A stretch of 58,004 nt of DNA, from the NCBI GenBank assembly GCA_037447655.1, contig JBBHKE010001321.1, forward strand, positions 45,848 to 103,851. Direction: 5' to 3'. The stretch is from Zygnema cylindricum (Eukaryota; Streptophyta; Zygnematophyceae; Zygnematales; Zygnemataceae). Below, one piece after another: positions 54,101 to 58,004 of the stretch (positions are counted from its first letter, which is position 1; each line of letters starts with the position of its first letter). The translations under genes and the position numbers were made by a program. The notes below the pieces were generated by a model. It saw nothing but the letters and a program-made list of their open reading frames with translations, had not been told where the DNA came from and searched no databases.

Positions 54101-55974
54101 CATGTATATTTCAGCTGTTGGGGCCTTAGATCTGGTATAGCGACCGATTTTGGGGAGGTGACCAGGAACCGCATTCTTATGAGCCAACACCTTTCTGCGT
54201 GATTTAGGAGATAATGGAGGTCTCTCCACCTTCTCCGAGGCCCTGGCCGTGGCAGCTTCGGACAAAGTTGGGAAATTCTCGAAGGAAAAGACAGGTGGAG
54301 GTGGAGGAGAGGGTCTCTCCTCTGGCTACTTCGCGGAGGTCGCAGATGCGACAGCCGGAGGCATCATTCCCTTAAGAAACTGCTCAATATGCGCCGGTGA
54401 GCCGAAAGGGGCTGGTTCCTCGGGCACCTGTGACTCTTCTTCCTGGGCCACTGCTTCTTGCCTCTCTTGCTCTTCTGATCTGACGACCGGAAGATCCTTA
54501 TCCTGAACTTCTCCTCCTCCCATAGCTGACCGGGAAAAGAAAAGCTAAATCCTGTTCTAAAAGTACTTCGCCCTAAGCCCCTATCCTCTTAAACCTAAAG
54601 AGACAGGGTGTTGTTTCAGTACTGTGCCAGGCTAATGTAAGTCTAACAAATATTCCCTCAAAATCCACTATTTTGGTCCAAAAGATTATGGTAATCGACA
54701 CCGGAAGAAAACTGACCGAAGCCCCAAAAAGGACTACCAAAGAGAGAACATTATGCTTTCACTCAGAATAATGAAAAAATAAAATATAGATATGCTGTCT
54801 CATAATTAACCATATCACCTTGCCGTAGAAAAATAGAGAATAAAGGCAGAATGTAGAATGAGAGCAAGCGAGCTCAACCTACCCCCAAAACGTAACGTTG
54901 ACAACAAGAGGAGACGAAATCTCTCCAGCAGACACCGGAACAGGTAAGGCTTCCTTGACTCCTTGATTTCCACAACCCGGAGCCGACAAGACCCTTCTCG
55001 GTTTCCAACAAACACCAGTCCCAAAATCGCCCAAACAGGAAAGACAGTGCCAACAACCACACCAGACTACGATTTCCACAAAGGACGAATGCAAAACTAA
55101 GATGGCAAAAGGGTCACAATCACATACAAAACAAAAGTTCTCCACAAGAAAGTTTGCTGGAATTTCTAGAGTTTTTCTCAAGAGACAGTATTGAAACTGC
55201 AACCTGTCTCTTTCGGCCTCAAGTGCCTTATACAAGCAAAGTTTGTCCTACCGAAAGTACCGAAGTCAAAGCAATACCGGGGTCCTATTAGAGGCAAGGA
55301 ATTGTTATCGTACGGAACATAAGACAAAAACAGGTTGTACTACACTCAGGGCAAAAAGTTATGCGACTAGTTTCGGCTAGATTGGAAGCCAAATGTCATT
55401 TTATGATACACTCTTTGAGCACAAAGTTTTGAAATGGACGTGAAACGCCTAACTTTGACTTAAGGTCATAAATGCTCTGCTATTTTTGGTGTACCAAAAC
55501 TAACCTCCTACAGACAGCCAACAACAAAATCTATGAGATTATCCCAAAAGTTACGCAGCGTTCCACAATGTAGCACCCAAAGTGACAGGTGGGAACTTGT
55601 CGCATGTAACAAAATGGGTTGTCTAGAAACGTAATAACTTTGTCTTTTGACATCCGTAAGGCGCGAAATAAAGTGTTTTCCGCTCAATTTGGAAAATAGA
55701 AGGATCTGATCTTGCTGGGTGCACTCCTTCCTTCGTACTCCGATGACCGTACAGAGGAGAAGAGGCTCGGAAATCCATGGTGATCTAGAGAAGTGTCGGT
55801 AAAGCCAACGAGCTTGACAAACCGCAGCTGCACTTGTTCTATCTGCGTCGCAGCTGCGATGTTCCAATGCTGGTGTCGTTACCATTAAAACTTTCACTAT
55901 GCGACGCGTGTCCCTATACATCTATTTTCCCGCCGTCCTATAAATTTGCTGAGACTTAAGCTTTCAAAAACCAA
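51189..55974 (-). pseudogene. GC-richer block with decayed minus-strand frames, possibly gag-like
   Basis: The best frames lie on the minus strand: 54523-54326 (Glu/Pro-rich), 54265-53879 (RRKVLAHKNAVPGH, IYMDLEILADPTRPGLKEIL), 53210-52809 (Pro/Ser-rich), 51929-51720 (SETPQTLFNRLSSLCQKTKL) and 51620-51432 (MEALPRKLKPELALKQ in another frame). The order Pro/Glu-rich, helical, then FNRLSSL resembles a decayed retroelement gag, but I recognise no definite family and no RT or integrase. C13 run near 52340. It joins truncated E5 to truncated E6. The stretch 54530-55974 has only short frames (largest 55921-55508, 137 codons) without recognisable motifs. Confidence 0.35.
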
Positions 55975-56979
55975 CAACAGTTACACAAAAGGTTTGACAG
56001 ACCCAGGATTTGATCCGGGTTCTTGCCATCCGTCAAATTAGCCGTTAGTTTATCCTATAAGTCTAGGACGAGTACTAAGGTATAATAGGTTTAACAAATA
56101 TTTAAATTGTCACACGTAGACTAGTTCGTTTAACATGAAATAGATACGTAATGCATTGATACAGTTTTGTATAGTACGCAATACGGTTTAATGTATTTTA
56201 TGAAACAGATACCGCGCATTTGTTTTGAACGCGAAACAAATACCGCGTGTATATTTTCAACAGCTATTATTATATCCGGTTTTGATCGGACGGCCACGAT
56301 ACGCGCCGCGATCACGGAATCTGTACTTTTGGCGTTTTATAATCATCGCCACGTTATATGACATGTGGCATGATAACATTGGATTGCGACAACTCCGGAG
56401 ATTACGGGAACGAATCGCGAATTGACACGTGTCGTCATTTTGGCCATGTTGTACGATGGTCGTACAAAAAGTACAACGACACCTGTACTTTTCTGTATGA
56501 CACAGTAATTTGATTGGCACCGTACGTCAGTAGATAGAGTTTTAGAGAGGGAATAGGACTTAGGAAATTTAGTAGGTAGCAGCTTCGCTCCAAGAGAGCT
56601 CATGTACAAAAGGCAAACTTTGGCCAGCCATAACTATTAATTTACTTAACCATTTTCAGTGATTATTTTTGCTGCCAACTCAAGGGAGTCCAGCCTACAC
56701 AAGGGTGTAGTCGGTCAGAGGTTTTGTCTGCCAAGGTGGCTGAATTTCTAAGGGAAAGTCAAAGTGGGTAAATGTGTCTAAAACTCATATTCTAACTTTA
56801 CATTCTGTGGTAGAACTGAGCACACAGAAAGTCTTATTTCACTGCGATGAAGCTATAAAGGGGTTTTGATTGTTGAGGGGTCAATCATTTGGGTTTATAT
56901 CAAGTTAGAGTCGGCACTATCTAGATTAACTTCTTTTTGATCTGCGATTTCTGTGGGCAATGGAGCACACAAAGTTTCA
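55975..56979 (+). repeat. E6 5' LTR, partial
   Basis: Includes the tRNA-like module, dyad GCGCATTTGTTTTGAACGCG, GACACGTGTC G-box near 56424, GTAC-rich promoter, and ends AAAGTTTCA. The gag ATG is at 56960, 20 nt before the end. Confidence 0.8.
55987..56070 (-). other. tRNA-like Pol III module in E6 LTR (antisense)
   Basis: Minus strand GGATAAACTAACGGC, GACGGAT, 8 nt, CCCGG-ATCAAAT-CCTGG (B-box GGATCAAATCC), GTCTGTC plus A, T4 at 55987-55990. GACGGAT pairs with GTCTGTC using two G-T wobbles. Confidence 0.6.
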
Positions 56980-58000
56980 GGCTATAGGCCCACCATCTAG
57001 GGTGACTATATTTGATGGAACAGACTTAACTTATTGTGGATTTATGATGGAGGGATTTATTTTCGAGAAGCACTTATGGGGAATTGTTTCGGGACAAGTG
57101 AGGTGTCCGCCACCCGACTTTGGAGGAGCTCACTTTGGAAAATCATTTGGGGCTGCCCAGAAAACAAACCGGAGTTCAGATGCAATGAAAGGTGAAGAAG
57201 AAATAGGGGAAAAGGATAAAGGGACAGCTATGATGACGAGAGCTAGGGTCTCGACTATGGTTTCACTTGTACGCGTTACAGCTAAAGCTGAAGAAAGAGA
57301 CAGTAAAATTTGGGAGTATAAAAACACAATAGCCAAACACCTCATACTTAGAAACGTATCTAAGTCTATAGCTATCATTTTTAAAAATTTAACCAAGTCT
57401 TCAAAGATATGGGAAGCACTAAGTCAGATTTATAAGAGTGAGACTAATTAGAGGCAGCAGTTAGTAAAACAGGAAATAAAAGCCTATGTTTCTAAAGGCG
57501 GTAGCATGATAAAGTTTTGCAATGATATTGGTACGTTAAATGTTGAGCTTGCTAGTGCGCCATATGTAGGATCTGAGGAGAGGAAGATTAATACACTACT
57601 CATGAAACTCCTAGATGAGTACGAAAACATCATTTGTCGTATGTAGGGAATGGATGGTTTCTTATGGACTTGGAGCTTTACCATGGGGATAATTCTTGTG
57701 AGGGAAAGCACTTTGGAGCTTCGTAGGGGAAGTGACAGGGTGAATGCATTTACAGCTGGTGGTGATTGGCGGAAGCGTGATGAGAGGAACGGCGGTGACG
57801 AGCGAAAGCGTGATAAGAGGAAGAAAGACAAAGGTAATCCTTATCGGAACTTTGGGAGAAACAGAGGGATAGGAAAAGAAACGAGAGCTTTGAATAAGGG
57901 GGTTTGTTTCTTTTGTAGGGAACTGGGTCATTATATAGAGGAATGCCCTTGTTTTGAAGAACTTAGAAGTTCGAATGTGGATGAGGAGAAAGAGGGGTAG
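56960..58000 (+). pseudogene. E6 gag, with in-frame stops
   Basis: MEHTKFQAIGPPSRV from within the LTR to a stop at 57449-57451 (TAG where relatives encode Gln of TIQRQQ). It continues to a second TAG near 57645, then 57650-58000 with basic ERNGGDERKRDK repeats and CCHC CFFCRELGHYIEEC, stopping at 57998. Similar to residues 1-360 of the array T protein. Confidence 0.85.
56980..56994 (+). promoter_or_regulatory. E6 primer-binding site, degenerate
   Basis: GGCTATAGGCCCACC, two changes from the consensus; translated as AIGPP instead of VMGPP. Confidence 0.75.
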
Positions 58001-58004
58001 AGGA

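Larger units (their letters stand above)
55975..58004 (+). mobile_element. E6: copia-type element, 5' LTR truncated, runs off the window
   Basis: The LTR lacks its U3 hairpin end. PBS and gag follow. Gag wording (ILVRESTLELRRG, ERNGGDERKRDK, FFCRELGHYIEEC) groups it with array T and E2; whether it has pol lies outside the window. Confidence 0.85.

Overview
The window looks like repeat-rich nuclear DNA of a land plant or close streptophyte relative. An intact tRNA-Val(CAC) gene has the plant-type core. The retrotransposon primer-binding sites match the anticodon arm of plant-type initiator tRNA-Met. ACGT-core (G-box and TGACGTCA) promoter motifs recur. No convincing single-copy host protein gene is visible, and the species cannot be named from sequence alone.

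Layout. 1-4.3 kb: A/T-rich and polypyrimidine DNA with a 5S rRNA-derived palindrome, one dubious Arg/Glu-rich ORF, an element-like block with oppositely oriented subterminal repeats, and a bZIP-site cluster. 4.3-15.0 kb: remnants of a tRNA-Val(CAC) repeat cluster (one intact gene, four damaged copies). It is invaded by a Mutator-like TIR element (9-bp target duplication, with its empty site preserved in a sister repeat), a PIF/Harbinger-like element, TA-flanked MITEs and another TIR element. 15.0-51.2 kb and 56-58 kb: nested Ty1/copia-type LTR retrotransposons. They are named here E1 (15004-21461, +), E2 (21462-about 25735, -), E3 (28801-35247, -), E4 (+, split by E3 and cut by E5), E5 (+, split by the tandem array), the three-LTR tandem array T (42902-50396, -) and E6 (+, runs off the window). 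51.2-56.0 kb: a GC-richer block whose minus strand holds decayed, possibly gag-like reading frames.

The most unusual content is the design shared by all these copia elements, which differ much in sequence. (1) The PBS (GGTTATGGGCCCACC type) pairs with the anticodon arm of initiator tRNA-Met, the half-tRNA priming known from Drosophila copia. (2) The gag start codon lies inside the 5' LTR, always exactly 20 nt before the LTR/PBS junction, so the frame is read through the PBS; the stop codon lies in the polypurine tract 13 nt before the 3' LTR, making the whole internal region coding. (3) Almost every LTR carries, antisense to the element, a tRNA-like module with an A-box-like D arm, a B-box T arm and an acceptor-like 3' end, followed by a T4-T5 run. 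(4) Every U3 that is complete enough to judge begins with a stem-loop whose loop is nearly invariant, and the U3s also carry a GCGC-ATTTGTTTCG dyad that has expanded into three tandem 31-bp units in T. T itself is an LTR-int-LTR-int-LTR array of a non-autonomous derivative. It keeps one intact 629-codon Gag-plus-relic ORF and is bounded by a perfect 5-bp target duplication inside the RT gene of E5.

Relative ages follow from nesting: E4 is older than E5 and E3, and E5 is older than T. E3 is the youngest autonomous copy (LTRs about 99% identical by eye; polyprotein broken only by two one-base deletions and one stop codon).
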